A DNA stretch of 64,000 bases from Mycolicibacterium sp. YH-1 (GTDB taxonomy: Bacteria; Actinomycetota; Actinomycetes; Mycobacteriales; Mycobacteriaceae). The translations under genes and the position numbers were made by a program. The stretch lies in contig NZ_CP092915.1 in NCBI RefSeq assembly GCF_022557175.1, positions 6,014,001-6,078,000 on the forward strand. Direction: 5' to 3'. Of this stretch, positions 8,282-19,979 are shown one piece after another. A model generated the notes under the pieces. The model searched no databases. It was not told where the DNA came from and worked only from the letters and a program-made list of their open reading frames with translations. Each line of letters begins with the position of its first letter. Within the stretch, counting starts at the first letter, position 1.

Positions 8282-9187
8282 GTGCGACCACCGCCGGTGG
8301 GCGCCCGGGTGAGCCTGCGCTATCGGCTGCCCGCCGGTTCCGTGCCACCCCTGACCGACGTCGTCGGACACGTGATCGAGACCGGCAGCCAGATCCTGAT
8401 CCGCACCCGCAGGAACGAGGATGTGGTCGTGGCCGCCCCCGACGTCGTTGCGGTGCGGATCATTCCGGAGATCCCCGTCAGGACGTCTCAGATCCGCAAC
8501 CTGGAGCACGCCGCGGCGCTCGCGTGGCCAGGCGCCGAACACCAGGTGCACGCCGGTTGGCTGTTGCGGTCCGGGCACGGCAGCACCCGCCGCGCGAATT
8601 CGGCGGTGCCGATCGAGTTCTCGGCGACACCGCCGCTGTCCGCGATCATCGACTGGTACGGCACGCGGGGTCTGCCACCGCTTCTGGCGGCACCCGATCG
8701 ACTGGTGCGCGTTCCAGAAGGGGTGCCCGTCGACGGCGAGAACATCGTCTTGGTTGGCGACGTCTTGACAGGCGACGTCGCACCATCAGATCCGTCGCCG
8801 GAGGTGGCGATCACATCGCTGCCGGATGCTGCGTGGCGCGACGTCGATCAGCGCGGCGTCCCCGACGACGTGTTGACCGCCGTGATCGACGGCGAGGTGG
8901 CGTTCGCGAGGCAGGCCGACGTCGCGGTGGCGCGCGGGGCGGTCACCACCGCACCCGACGGGACACGGTGGCTCGGCCTGTCGGCGGTGCACGTCACCCC
9001 CGGTGCGCGGCGCAACGGCGCGGGGCGTGCGATCTGCGAGGCGCTGCTGGCGTGGGGCGCCGACCGCAGCGCCACGGGCGTCTACGTGCAAGTCCTGCCC
9101 GATAACGCTGCAGCCCTGGCGCTGTACGAGGCGATGGGATTGCGACCCCATCACCGATCCCGCTACGTCGACGCCCGTAACCTCTAG
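8282..9187 (+). CDS. GNAT-family acetyltransferase (Rv0428c-like)
   Basis: A 301-residue protein with a GTG start two bases after the def stop (VRPPPVGARVSLRYRL). The N-terminal ~80 residues form a small beta-rich domain (VVGHVIETGSQILIRTRRNED). The C-terminal third is a GNAT domain with the acetyl-CoA loop VTPGARRNGAGRAICEALL and YVQVLPDNAAALALYEAMG. The substrate is unknown. The tight def-GNAT-xthA arrangement is the same as Rv0429c-Rv0427c and suggests one transcript. Confidence 0.85.
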   Translation: MRPPPVGARVSLRYRLPAGSVPPLTDVVGHVIETGSQILIRTRRNEDVVVAAPDVVAVRIIPEIPVRTSQIRNLEHAAALAWPGAEHQVHAGWLLRSGHGSTRRANSAVPIEFSATPPLSAIIDWYGTRGLPPLLAAPDRLVRVPEGVPVDGENIVLVGDVLTGDVAPSDPSPEVAITSLPDAAWRDVDQRGVPDDVLTAVIDGEVAFARQADVAVARGAVTTAPDGTRWLGLSAVHVTPGARRNGAGRAICEALLAWGADRSATGVYVQVLPDNAAALALYEAMGLRPHHRSRYVDARNL

Positions 9188-9190
9188 CGC

Positions 9191-9991
9191 GTGCGACTCG
9201 CCACCTGGAACGTCAACTCGATCAGAACCCGCGTCGACCGCGTCACCGACTGGCTGGAGCGTGCCGACGTCGACGTCCTTGCCATGCAGGAGACCAAGTG
9301 CAAGGACGACCAGTTCCCCACGATGCCGTTCGCGGCACTGGGCTACGAGATCGCCCACGTCGGGCACAGCCAGTGGAACGGTGTGGCGATCGCGTCGCGG
9401 GTGGGTCTGGAGAACATCGAGGTCGGGTTCTCCGGCCAGCCGCAGTGGAGCGAGGCCGTCGAGGCGCGCGCGATCGGTGCGACGTGCGGCGGGGTCCGGG
9501 TGTGGAGCCTGTACATCCCCAACGGACGAACCCTCGCGGACCCGCACTACGCATACAAGCTGGATTGGCTTGCCGCACTGCGTAACAGCGCATCCGGATG
9601 GCTTGCCGACGATCCGACGACACCCGTGGCGCTCGTCGGTGACTGGAACATCGCGCCCACCGACGACGACGTCTGGGATATCGAGGTCTTTCGCGACAGC
9701 ACCCACGTCACGGAGCCGGAACGCGCGGCATTTCGGGCAATCGAGGCCGAGTTCGCCGACGTCGTACGGCCGTTCACACCCGAGCCCAAGACGTTCACGT
9801 ACTGGGATTACACCCAGTTGCGCTTCCCCAAGAAGCAGGGCATGCGCATCGACTTCATTCTCGGCTCACCCGAGTTCGCCTCGCGCGTCACGCACGCCGA
9901 GATCGTGCGGGACGAACGCAAACCGGGCAAGAAGGGCACCAAGGCACCGAGCGATCACGCACCGGTGCTGGTCGACCTGTCCGACGGGTAG
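9191..9991 (+). CDS. xthA: Exodeoxyribonuclease III / AP endonuclease
   Basis: A 266-residue ExoIII-family enzyme that cleaves abasic sites and removes 3' blocking groups in base-excision repair. Motifs in order: TWNVNSIRTRVDR at the N-terminus, MQETKCKDDQFP with the metal-binding Glu, GDWNIAPTDDDVWD with catalytic Asp and Asn, and the terminal SDHAPVLVDL with the catalytic Asp-His. The GTG start is three bases after the GNAT stop. Length and motif order match XthA proteins. Confidence 0.95.
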   Translation: MRLATWNVNSIRTRVDRVTDWLERADVDVLAMQETKCKDDQFPTMPFAALGYEIAHVGHSQWNGVAIASRVGLENIEVGFSGQPQWSEAVEARAIGATCGGVRVWSLYIPNGRTLADPHYAYKLDWLAALRNSASGWLADDPTTPVALVGDWNIAPTDDDVWDIEVFRDSTHVTEPERAAFRAIEAEFADVVRPFTPEPKTFTYWDYTQLRFPKKQGMRIDFILGSPEFASRVTHAEIVRDERKPGKKGTKAPSDHAPVLVDLSDG

Positions 9992-9997
9992 GCGCGA

Positions 9998-10636
9998 TTA
10001 GGGCTTGACGCCGATCGTGATCAGGTCGGACAGGGCTTGCGTCCACAGGGGTCTACGGATGCGGTGTTGATCGCCGATGGTGAACCCCGCGCCTTCGATC
10101 AGGGCGCGCATCTCCGCAGGCGACGGGTTGTGCGCTGGGGCCCACCCGCTTCCGTCGATCAGCTGAAACGGCAGCAGTTGGCGCGGGCTGATCGTCGCGA
10201 CCGCCACCAGTCCGCCGGGGGCGAGCACGCGGTGGAACTCGGCGAGCGCGGCGGGTTGATCGAAGAAGTGGAACGCCGACGTGGTGACGACGGCGTCGAG
10301 GAAGTCGTCGACGAACGGCAGCCGCTCGGCTGGGCCCTTCTTCCAGAGCACGGCCGACGACCGGCGCCGCGCCGCAGCCAGCATGCCGTCCGACATATCG
10401 ACCCCGTAGGTCTCGTCGGGACGCAGATCGGCTGCGATTCGTGACGCGAGAATGCCTGTTCCGCAGGCGATATCGGCCACCCGACGGGACGAGTGCTCGC
10501 GCAGCGTGGCGATCACCTCATCCTGCGCAGGCTGATAGACGAGGCGCTGCAGGCACCGCTGGTCGTATGCCGGGGCGGCGAGACTCCAGAACCGCGTGAT
10601 CGCCTCGTTCATCCCCCTGCGGTGCACCGTCGTCAT
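9998..10636 (-). CDS. SAM-dependent methyltransferase (class I, UbiE-like)
   Basis: About 212 residues with a class I methyltransferase fold: motif I VADIACGTGILASRIA, acidic residue of motif II in YGVDMSDGMLAAARR, and FHRVLAPGGLVAVATISP. The substrate cannot be inferred. Two starts are possible, ATG 10636 (MTTVHRRG) and ATG 10612 (MNEAITRFW). The second has a G-rich stretch immediately before it but spaced very closely. The frame continues to 11227 through the divergent 13E12 gene, which is a shadow. Confidence 0.8.
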   Translation of the reverse strand: MTTVHRRGMNEAITRFWSLAAPAYDQRCLQRLVYQPAQDEVIATLREHSSRRVADIACGTGILASRIAADLRPDETYGVDMSDGMLAAARRRSSAVLWKKGPAERLPFVDDFLDAVVTTSAFHFFDQPAALAEFHRVLAPGGLVAVATISPRQLLPFQLIDGSGWAPAHNPSPAEMRALIEGAGFTIGDQHRIRRPLWTQALSDLITIGVKP

Positions 10637-10710
10637 GCAAACCACAGTAGGAGAAAACCTCGGCCCGGCCTGTGGATAACTTCGGCGGGTGTCGGGGGGC
10701 GATGGCATAC

Positions 10711-10726
10711 TCGAACACGTGTTCGA
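10711..10726 (+). promoter_or_regulatory. SOS box (LexA operator), perfect palindrome
   Basis: TCGAACACGTGTTCGA is a perfect 16-bp palindrome matching the mycobacterial LexA site TCGAAC-N4-GTTCGA. A candidate -10 (CATACT, 10706-10711) abuts it, and the 13E12 gene's GTG (10719-10721) lies inside the box. Bound LexA should therefore block this promoter directly. Confidence 0.9.
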
Positions 10727-12335
10727 TGAACGTACGCCCGGCGACTTGCTCCGCGATATCGAGGAGAGCCTGCGCGAGGAGTCGATGGTCGTCGCGCGCC
10801 GGATGTCCGCGGTCGCGGGATTGCTGTGGCATCGAACCGCGGAAGCCGAGGGTGTCGATGACGACGATCCGTCGTATGCACTGATCACGGGGTTCGCCCG
10901 CACCTGTGCCGAGGTGAGTGCGGCGATGACTCTTCCACCGATGTCCGCGAGCAGGCTGGTGTCGCACGCCGAGGCCCTGAGCACCCGCCTGCCGGAGGTC
11001 GCCCGACTGCTCGCCGAGGGGCGGACCGACTGGCGCACCGTCGAGTTGATCATCACACGAACCGAACTCGTCTCCGATGACCTGATCGCACAGCTAGACC
11101 ACTCGATGGCGGAGCGGATCATCCACTGGCAGCATTGGTCACGCCGTCGCATCATCAACGCGGTGGACGCCGCCGTCCGCGCCATCGACTCCGACGCCGC
11201 CAAGGAGCGCCGGGTCACTGCCGACAACGCCCGTCACGTCAGCATCGTCGCCGAACCCAACGGGACGGCGCGGATTCGCGGTTCGCTGTCGGCGCCCGCG
11301 GCCGCGCTGGTCGACAAACGGCTCTCGGAGATGGCCCGCTCGGTGTGTGCCGGCGACTCCCGCACCACCGATCAACGCCGCGCCGACGCCCTAGTCGCGC
11401 TCAGCGATGGGCGTGAACTCGCCTGCAACTGTGGGGCATCCGACTGCCCCACCCGAGTCACCGCAGAGCCGGCCGCAGCCGGCGGTGCACGCTTCGTCAT
11501 CAATGTGATCGCCAGCCAGGAGACAGTGGACGGGCGCAGCGAACAACCCGGGTACCTCGAGGGTTACGGTGTGATCGACGCCGAGCAGGTGCGTCAACTC
11601 GCCGAGTCCGCCACGTTCCGGCTGCTCACCGCGCCCACCACCACCGACGCAGAGACACTGCGCTACCAGCCGTCGGCGGCAGTCGAGCGCTGGATCCGCT
11701 GTCGCGATCTGACGTGCCGATTCCCCGGGTGCGATCGTCCGGCGTGGACCGCCGACGTCGACCACACCCTGCCCTTCAATCACACCAGGCCCAGCGCCGG
11801 TGGGCTGACAGTGCCAGGAAACCTCAAGTGCTATTGCCGACAACACCACCGGCTCAAGACTTTTTACGGCGGACCGCATGGATGGCGCGATGAACAGCTT
11901 CCTGACGGCACCGTCGTGTTGACGTCCCCGACGGGACGCGTCTACCGCAACACCCCGGCTGGCGCGGAGTTGTTTCCACAGATGCGCCCCGCATGCGTCG
12001 AACCGCAGCCGCGAAAACACAGTCGGCACCGCGAGAGGTCGGCACGTGTGGCGCTGGCCCGCAGCCGGATCCACGCCACCCGCCATCAGAACGAGCAGAC
12101 GCGTCGGAACAATCGTGCGCGCAGTGACGAGATCGATGTCCGCAAGTGGCGCAACAACATGCGCAGAACACTGCTGGTGTTCAAGGGCGGCGATGCCAGT
12201 ACCAGTCCGTGGTGCAGCTGGGTCAACGATCCGCTCGAGGACGAGCACATCAGCGCCGACTGGTTACCACCGCTCCCGCCGGCACCGACACCGGACGGCC
12301 GAGCATCGACACCGGACGACGTGCCACCGTTCTGA
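10719..12335 (+). CDS. 13E12-family DUF222/HNH endonuclease-domain protein
   Basis: A 538-residue protein of the mycobacterial 13E12 repeat family. The N-terminal two-thirds is a DUF222 domain (RLVSHAEALSTRLPEVARLL, DWRTVELIITRTE). The C-terminal HNH nuclease motif is visible in CRFPGCDRP, DVDHTLPFNH and LKCYCRQHHRLKTF. A basic, Pro-rich tail of about 110 residues follows. The GTG at 10719 sits inside the SOS box, seven to eight bases after a -10-like CATACT, so the mRNA is probably leaderless; a start at 10689 would lie upstream of that promoter. DNA-damage induction is expected, as reported for other 13E12 members. The cellular role is unknown. Confidence 0.9.
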   Translation: MFDERTPGDLLRDIEESLREESMVVARRMSAVAGLLWHRTAEAEGVDDDDPSYALITGFARTCAEVSAAMTLPPMSASRLVSHAEALSTRLPEVARLLAEGRTDWRTVELIITRTELVSDDLIAQLDHSMAERIIHWQHWSRRRIINAVDAAVRAIDSDAAKERRVTADNARHVSIVAEPNGTARIRGSLSAPAAALVDKRLSEMARSVCAGDSRTTDQRRADALVALSDGRELACNCGASDCPTRVTAEPAAAGGARFVINVIASQETVDGRSEQPGYLEGYGVIDAEQVRQLAESATFRLLTAPTTTDAETLRYQPSAAVERWIRCRDLTCRFPGCDRPAWTADVDHTLPFNHTRPSAGGLTVPGNLKCYCRQHHRLKTFYGGPHGWRDEQLPDGTVVLTSPTGRVYRNTPAGAELFPQMRPACVEPQPRKHSRHRERSARVALARSRIHATRHQNEQTRRNNRARSDEIDVRKWRNNMRRTLLVFKGGDASTSPWCSWVNDPLEDEHISADWLPPLPPAPTPDGRASTPDDVPPF

Positions 12336-12360
12336 TCACGCTTGAAAGGGGAGGCAACCA

Positions 12361-12747
12361 ATGAAGATTCTCGTCGCCACGCAACTCACCCAGGGCATGG
12401 AGGCAGACGACTACCACTACTGCGTCGAGGGCGAGTTGGTGTGGATTCAGGAGCCCTGCGCGAGGGACCACAACAATCCCGAAAGCCCCTGTGGATGCGG
12501 CCGGGGGTTCGCCGGTGCGGCATCACACCGGGCCACCACCACCGCCGCCGTGGTGGATTCGGAGCTGAGCCGCGCTGACGTCGTCCTGGCGTTCTCGACC
12601 AGCCTCGTCGACGGGGGCTGGCCCATCGAGTGGGCCGAGGAGGTCGCCGACGACAACCTGGCCGTCGCAGACGAACTTCCCGTCGGCACCGTCATCGGCC
12701 GCCGACTCGACGGGTTTCTGGTGCGGGCCGTCAGGACCGCGGGCTAG
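12361..12747 (+). CDS. Conserved hypothetical protein, Cys/His-rich
   Basis: A 128-residue cytosolic protein with a strong ribosome site (AAAGGGGAGGCAACC) before the ATG. The N-terminus MKILVATQLTQGMEADDYHY is followed by CARDHNNPESPCGCGRGF with three Cys and one His, and then SHRATTTAAVV. A metal site is possible but not established. The C-terminal half (EWAEEVADDNLAVADELPVG) is acidic. No family is recognised with certainty. It lies 25 bases after the 13E12 stop and might be co-transcribed with it, which would make it SOS-responsive; this is inference. Confidence 0.75.
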   Translation: MKILVATQLTQGMEADDYHYCVEGELVWIQEPCARDHNNPESPCGCGRGFAGAASHRATTTAAVVDSELSRADVVLAFSTSLVDGGWPIEWAEEVADDNLAVADELPVGTVIGRRLDGFLVRAVRTAG

Positions 12748-12759
12748 GTGGCGTGCGCA

Positions 12760-14517
12760 CTAGGACTCGTTGTCGGCGCCCGGCGCGGTGGCGTACTTGC
12801 CGGAGCTGAACATCGAGGCGATGGCACCGATCACCATCATCACGGCGGCCGCGATGAACACCACCACAAGGCCGGAGTGGAACGGCTCGGCGATCAGGTG
12901 CGGGAAGAACGTCTGACCGGTCAGCGTCTCGGCGTCGACCCCCGGCTGGTGCAGCGCGCCATAGGGCTCCAGCAGCTCGGCGATCGGGTTGTAGCCCAGG
13001 AAGGCCGCGAACAGGCTGCCAACGGGTGGCAGGTTGGCCACATCGTGGGCGACCGCTGCTGACACGCCCTGCTCCTGCAGGCCCGCGCTGAGCGCCGTCG
13101 GCAGCGTGCCGGCGAGCCCGACGATCATGAGCGAGAAGAAGATTCCGATCGACAGCGAGGATCCCGCGTTGAAGAACGTGGCGCGCACGCCCGATGCGGC
13201 ACCGCGCTGCGAGGCGGGCACGCTCGACATGATGGCCGCGGTGTTGGGTGCGGTGAAGATGCCGCCACCGAGACCGTTGAGGAATATCAGCACGGCGAAC
13301 ACCCAGTAGTCGAAGTCCACGGGAATCAACACCAGCGCAACGAATGACGCCGCCATCAGGATCATGCCGCCGACCGTGAAAGGTCGTGCCCCGTAGCGGT
13401 CCGACAGCGAGCCCGCGACCGGCCCGGCGATCAGGAACCCGACCGTGACCGGAAGCATGTAGACCGCCGCCCACAGCGGCGTGGACTCGAACTCATAGCC
13501 GCGCAGGGGAAGCCAGATGCCCTGCAGCCAGATGATGAGCATGAACTGCAGGCCACCGCGGCCCACCGACGACATCAGGCCGGCCAGGTTTCCCATGCCG
13601 AACGCCGCCGAGCGGAACAGCCTCATGTCCACCATCGGCGCGGCCACCCGCAACTCGATGAAGACGAACGCCACCAGGGCCGCCAACCCGAAGCCGATCG
13701 AACCCATCACCCACGGGCTTGTCCACCCGGTGGAGGACGCCCCGTAGGGCTGGATGCCGTAGGTGATGCCGATCAGCAGCACCGTCAGACCGATGCCGAA
13801 GGACAGCGTGCCCGCCCAGTCCAGCCGACCAGTTGACCGCACGCCGAGTTCCTTGAGCGAGCGGTAACTCCAGATGGTGCCGACGATGCCGATCGGCACG
13901 CCGACCCAGAAGATGGCCTGCCAGTGCCACTCGGACAGGAATCCGCCGATCAGAAGGCCCAGGAATGACCCGGCCACGGCCGCCACCATGTTGACCCCGA
14001 GCGCCATACCGCGCTGGTTGGCCGGGAACGCGTCGGTGAGGATCGCCGACGAGGACGCCATGAGCATCGCGCCGCCGACACCCTGGACAACCCGCCACGC
14101 GATGAGCCACACCGCTCCCCCGCCGAGGTGGAACGGGTCGAAGGACAGCGCGACGGCCGCCACGGTGAAGACGACGAAGCCCAGGTTGTAGATGCGCACC
14201 CGGCCGAACATGTCGCCGAGTCGGCCGAATGGCACCACCAGCACCGCGGTGACGACGAGATAGCCCATCAGCATCCACAGCAGGTAGCTCACGTTGCCCG
14301 ACGACAGCGGGTTGAGCCCGATACCGCGGAAGATCGCGGGCAGCGAGATCAGCACGATCGACGCGTTGACGGTGGCCAGCAGTGTGCCAAGCGTGGTGTT
14401 GGACAGCACGATCCACTTGTAGGAGGGGTGGTCGTGATCCATCCGGCTGCGCCGATTTGCGGTCTCGGCCTGTTCGGCGTCGGCACGGGCCTTCGCCAAT
14501 TCGATCTCAGTCGTCAT
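12760..14517 (-). CDS. MFS drug exporter, DHA2/EmrB-QacA type
   Basis: A 585-residue major facilitator with about 14 membrane helices. A charged cytosolic N-terminus ([18 protein letters not shown]) precedes helix 1. Family motifs include [28 protein letters not shown] (motif A region, RLGDMFGR) and [19 protein letters not shown] (motif C-like). The DHA2 family uses the proton gradient to export hydrophobic drugs or metabolites; the substrate is unknown. It is transcribed divergently from thiC across a 218-base region whose MFS-proximal part is conspicuously AT-rich. Confidence 0.9.
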   Translation of the reverse strand: MTTEIELAKARADAEQAETANRRSRMDHDHPSYKWIVLSNTTLGTLLATVNASIVLISLPAIFRGIGLNPLSSGNVSYLLWMLMGYLVVTAVLVVPFGRLGDMFGRVRIYNLGFVVFTVAAVALSFDPFHLGGGAVWLIAWRVVQGVGGAMLMASSSAILTDAFPANQRGMALGVNMVAAVAGSFLGLLIGGFLSEWHWQAIFWVGVPIGIVGTIWSYRSLKELGVRSTGRLDWAGTLSFGIGLTVLLIGITYGIQPYGASSTGWTSPWVMGSIGFGLAALVAFVFIELRVAAPMVDMRLFRSAAFGMGNLAGLMSSVGRGGLQFMLIIWLQGIWLPLRGYEFESTPLWAAVYMLPVTVGFLIAGPVAGSLSDRYGARPFTVGGMILMAASFVALVLIPVDFDYWVFAVLIFLNGLGGGIFTAPNTAAIMSSVPASQRGAASGVRATFFNAGSSLSIGIFFSLMIVGLAGTLPTALSAGLQEQGVSAAVAHDVANLPPVGSLFAAFLGYNPIAELLEPYGALHQPGVDAETLTGQTFFPHLIAEPFHSGLVVVFIAAAVMMVIGAIASMFSSGKYATAPGADNES

Positions 14518-14637
14518 CAGCCATCGCTTTTCGCATCTAGATACTCAAAACACATATGTTAGCTATACAAAAGATCTCTCGGCAATTCGTATTCCGCCGG
14601 GCCGGGGTCAAACCGTTGGGGTACGTTGGGCAGCGTC
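14518..14637. promoter_or_regulatory. Intergenic MFS/thiC promoter region with an AT-rich patch
   Basis: Between the divergent MFS and thiC genes, bases about 14530-14580 are far richer in A and T than anything nearby (ATCTAGATACTC, ACATATGT, TAGCTATAC). The ACATATGT palindrome and TAGCTA are possible regulator or promoter elements for the MFS gene. No exact longer inverted repeat was found, so no operator is called. Confidence 0.35.
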
Positions 14638-14727
14638 CACACACGGGAGCGCACCCAAGTGCGCTGAGAGGACGGCTAGCGGGCCGTCGACCGTACGAAC
14701 CTGACCGGGTAATGCCGGCGTAGGGAG
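14638..14727 (+). promoter_or_regulatory. TPP riboswitch (THI element) upstream of thiC
   Basis: The conserved TPP aptamer segments occur in order: ACACGGGAGC (14641-14650), GCTGAGAGGACGG (14663-14675), then ACCGTACGAACCTGACCGGG (14690-14709) and TAATGCCGGCGTAGGGAG (14710-14727). The terminal GGGAG lies nine bases before the thiC ATG and can act both as aptamer closing strand and ribosome site. TPP binding would hide the ribosome site. Ends are approximate. Confidence 0.95.
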
Positions 14728-14735
14728 ATGAGTAG

Positions 14736-17150
<2,415 letters not shown>

Positions 17151-17161
<11 letters not shown>

Positions 17162-17765
17162 CGCCATCGCAGGCATTGCCCACGAGCCCGTCGGCGACGT
17201 GCACGGCGCCGTCGTGCTCACCCACGGCGCGGGCGGCAACCGCGACGGCGCGCTGCTGGTGAAGCTGTGCGACGAGTGGGCCCGCCGCGGCTGGCTGGCC
17301 ATCCGCTACGACCTGCCCTACCGGCGACGCAGGCCGAAGGGACCGCCCTCGGGTTCGGCCAAGGCCGATCAGGAGGGCATCGTCGAGGCCGTCGAGCTGG
17401 CTCGCGGGCTGGCCGGTGGCCGCGTCATCGCGGGTGGCCATTCCTACGGCGGGCGCATGACCTCAATGGCGGTGGCCGACGGGCTCGCGGTGGACGTGCT
17501 GGCGTTGTCGTCCTATCCCCTGCACCCGCCCGGCAAGCCCGAGCGCGCCCGCACCGAACACCTGCCGCGGATCGCCGCACCCACGGTGTTCACCCACGGC
17601 ACATCGGACCCGTTCGGCACCATCGACGAACTGCGTGATGCGGCCGGACTCATCCCGGCGCCCACCGAGATCGTCGAGATCACGGGCGCTCGCCACGACC
17701 TGGGTTCCAAGACACTCGACGTGCCCGCGCTTGCGGTGGACGCCGCCCTGCGATTGCTTGCGTGA
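17151..17765 (+). CDS. Alpha/beta hydrolase of the KANL3/Tex30 type (Rv0421c-like)
   Basis: A 204-residue alpha/beta-hydrolase-fold protein. The nucleophile elbow GGHSYGGRM gives Ser as catalytic residue; VLTHGAGGNRDGALLV near the N-terminus may form the oxyanion hole, and ARHDLGSK near the end contains the likely catalytic His. FTHGTSDPFGT contains the likely acid. The substrate is unknown. It overlaps the end of thiD by 11 bases, as does Rv0421c in M. tuberculosis, so it belongs to the TPP-riboswitch transcript although no role in thiamine metabolism is known. Confidence 0.82.
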
Positions 17766-17795
17766 GCTGCGCGGCAAGCCTGCTATCTTCCGGGG

Positions 17796-18443
17796 ATGAC
17801 GTGGCCCACGGGAGACCCGAATCAGCCCTACGGGGCCCAACCCCCAGCCCAGTCTCCCCCGCCACCTCCGCCTCCTCCGGGTAGCTATCCACCACCGCCC
17901 CCGGGCAACTACCCACCCCCGCCTCCCATGCCCTATCAGCAGCCGCAGTACGGCCAGCCCTACGGTCAGCCCGGGTACCCGCAGCAACCGCCCAAGAAGT
18001 CGAAGAAGGGCCTCATCATCGCCGTGGTGATAGTCGGCGTGCTCGCCCTTGTCGGGTTGGCCGTCCTGGCCGTCGTCGGCATCGTGGTCGGCAATGACCG
18101 GGTCATCGCGACCGACGTCGAGGTCGGGAGCTGCATTGCCGACGTGCCCACGGCCGCGCGGGTCGTCTCGCTGCCCACGGTGGACTGCGCCGAGCCGCAC
18201 GGCGGCGAGGTGTACTCGGTGCTCACCATGCCCGACGGTGACTACCCGGGCGCCGAGACCATCGACGAGTGGCAGTCCAAGTGCCCCGACGAGCTGGCCT
18301 CCTACTCACCCGAGGCCATGCTCGACGACTCCGTCGGCGTCTATGTGCTGTACCCGACACAGGAGACCTGGGACGCCGGCGATCGCGCCGTGACGTGCAT
18401 CGCAACGCTGGAACCCAAGCGCACCGGCACACTCAAGGAGTAA
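17796..18443 (+). CDS. Proline-rich single-pass membrane protein with septum-formation-like domain
   Basis: A 215-residue protein. Residues 1-67 are extremely rich in Pro, Gln, Tyr and Gly (runs of eight and five prolines). A basic KKSKKG stop-transfer leads into one membrane helix (LIIAVVIVGVLALVGLAVLAVVGIVVG), and an external domain of about 110 residues contains four Cys (GSCIAD, VDCAEPHGGEV, KCPDEL, TCIATLEP). The Cys and PHGGEVY pattern resembles Septum_form/DUF4190-associated domains of actinobacteria. Function is unknown; envelope location is inferred. ATG 17796 follows the hydrolase stop by 30 bases. Confidence 0.8.
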   Translation: MTWPTGDPNQPYGAQPPAQSPPPPPPPPGSYPPPPPGNYPPPPPMPYQQPQYGQPYGQPGYPQQPPKKSKKGLIIAVVIVGVLALVGLAVLAVVGIVVGNDRVIATDVEVGSCIADVPTAARVVSLPTVDCAEPHGGEVYSVLTMPDGDYPGAETIDEWQSKCPDELASYSPEAMLDDSVGVYVLYPTQETWDAGDRAVTCIATLEPKRTGTLKE

Positions 18444-18478
18444 GAAGTGCTATCCGATACCCCTGGTACCGTCTAGCC

Positions 18479-19963
18479 ATGTCTACCGAGCATCACGACG
18501 CAGTAATCGTCGGCGCCGGGTTCGCAGGCATCGGCGCAGCCATCCAGCTCAAGCGGTTGGGCATGAATGACTTCGTCATCCTCGAACGCGAGGACGACCT
18601 CGGCGGTACCTGGTACGTCAACCACTACCCCGGCCTTGCCGTCGACGTGCCCACCACCACGTACTCGTACTTCTTCGAGCCCAACCCGAACTGGTCACGG
18701 CTGTTCACCCCTGGACCCGAGATCAAGCAGTACGCGGACGACGTCGCCGACAAGTACGACGTCCGAACCCACATGCGCTTTGGCACCGTTGTCGAGGGCG
18801 CCCGCTGGGACGAGGAGGCGTCGCTGTGGCGTATCGCGCTGGCCGGCGGGGACACGCTGACCGCCCGCTATCTGCTCACGGCGACCGGCTTCCTCTCCCA
18901 GCCAAAGGTTCCCGACATTCCGGGCATCGAGAGCTTCGAGGGCAAGGTCATCCACACCACCGATTGGGAGGATGACTTCGATGCCACCGGGCGGCGCATC
19001 GCCGTGATCGGCACGGGCGCCACCGCGGTTCAGCTCATCCCCCAACTCGCCAAGCGCGCAGCGGATCTCACGGTGTACCAGCGCACCCCGATCTGGGTGG
19101 TGCCCAAGATCGACATCCGCTTCGGCGAGCGGGCCAAGCGGTTGTTCGCACGTGTTCCGTTCACGCAACGGGCGCTGCGCTGGCTCACCGACTCGATCTA
19201 CGAGGTGATGATCAACACCGCGGTGCTGCGGCACCGCCAGTTCTCGCGGCTCAACGTCGCCGCCGCCGATCTGTCGAAGGTGCACCGGTTCTTCTCCATC
19301 CGTGACAAGGAGCTGCGGCGCCGGCTGACGCCGGACTACGACTTCGGTTGCAAGCGACCGACGTTCAGCAACGGCTACTACCGCGCCTTCACCAAGCGAC
19401 ACGTGCACCTTCAGGACGCAGGCATCGATCACATCGTGGCCGACGGCATCGTCGGCAAGGACGGCGCCAAGGTCACCATCGACACCCTGGTCCTGGCCAC
19501 GGGCTTCGACCTGTGGGAGGCCAACTTCCCCGCCATCGAGGTCATCGGCCGCGAGGGCCGTGATCTGGGAAAGTGGTGGCGGGACACCCGGTTCCAGGCC
19601 TACCAGGGCGTGTCGATGCCGTACTTCCCGAACTACCTGAGCCTGGCCAGCCCCTATGCGTTCCTCGGGTTGAACTTCTTCAACACCATGGAGTACCAGA
19701 TGCGGCTCATGGACAGGCTCTTCACCGAGGTGAAGAGGCGCGGGGCGACGACATTCGAGGTCACCGAGGAGGCGAACACCGCGTTCCTGGACCGGATGAC
19801 CGAGCTGCTCGGCGACTCGCTGTTCACCATCGGCAACTGTGCGAGCGCGAATTCGTACTACTTCAACCCCGCGGGAGAGCCCACGCTGCTTCGTCCGTCG
19901 TCGACAGAGTCGGCGGTCAGGGAAGCCTCGGCGTTCCCGCTCAGTGATTACCGGATTGCCTGA
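18479..19963 (+). CDS. FAD-dependent Baeyer-Villiger-type monooxygenase
   Basis: A 494-residue flavoprotein. The FAD site VGAGFAGIGAAIQLKRLG is at residues 11-28, GGTWYVNHYPGLAVDVP follows, the BVMO fingerprint FEGKVIHTTDW (FxGxxxHxxxW) is complete, and an NADPH site VIGTGATAVQLIPQLA comes next. The family inserts oxygen next to ketones or oxidises heteroatoms; mycobacteria hold many paralogues, and the substrate is unknown. ATG 18479 is chosen because it starts four residues before the FAD beta-strand. The gene begins the block that interrupts the M. tuberculosis-like thi-locus order. Confidence 0.9.
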   Translation: MSTEHHDAVIVGAGFAGIGAAIQLKRLGMNDFVILEREDDLGGTWYVNHYPGLAVDVPTTTYSYFFEPNPNWSRLFTPGPEIKQYADDVADKYDVRTHMRFGTVVEGARWDEEASLWRIALAGGDTLTARYLLTATGFLSQPKVPDIPGIESFEGKVIHTTDWEDDFDATGRRIAVIGTGATAVQLIPQLAKRAADLTVYQRTPIWVVPKIDIRFGERAKRLFARVPFTQRALRWLTDSIYEVMINTAVLRHRQFSRLNVAAADLSKVHRFFSIRDKELRRRLTPDYDFGCKRPTFSNGYYRAFTKRHVHLQDAGIDHIVADGIVGKDGAKVTIDTLVLATGFDLWEANFPAIEVIGREGRDLGKWWRDTRFQAYQGVSMPYFPNYLSLASPYAFLGLNFFNTMEYQMRLMDRLFTEVKRRGATTFEVTEEANTAFLDRMTELLGDSLFTIGNCASANSYYFNPAGEPTLLRPSSTESAVREASAFPLSDYRIA

Positions 19964-19979
19964 CCAGAAAGAGAGCCCA

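Noticed and set aside
10671..10679. TGTGGATAA, reverse complement of the consensus DnaA box TTATCCACA
   Set aside because: A single nine-base match with no second box, no AT-rich unwinding region and no replication genes; likely chance or at most a minor regulatory site.
14545..14575. Operator for a MarR/TetR regulator in the AT-rich patch upstream of the MFS gene
   Set aside because: Only short palindromes (ACATATGT, TAGCTA) are present; no arms of useful length pair exactly, and no regulator gene is adjacent.
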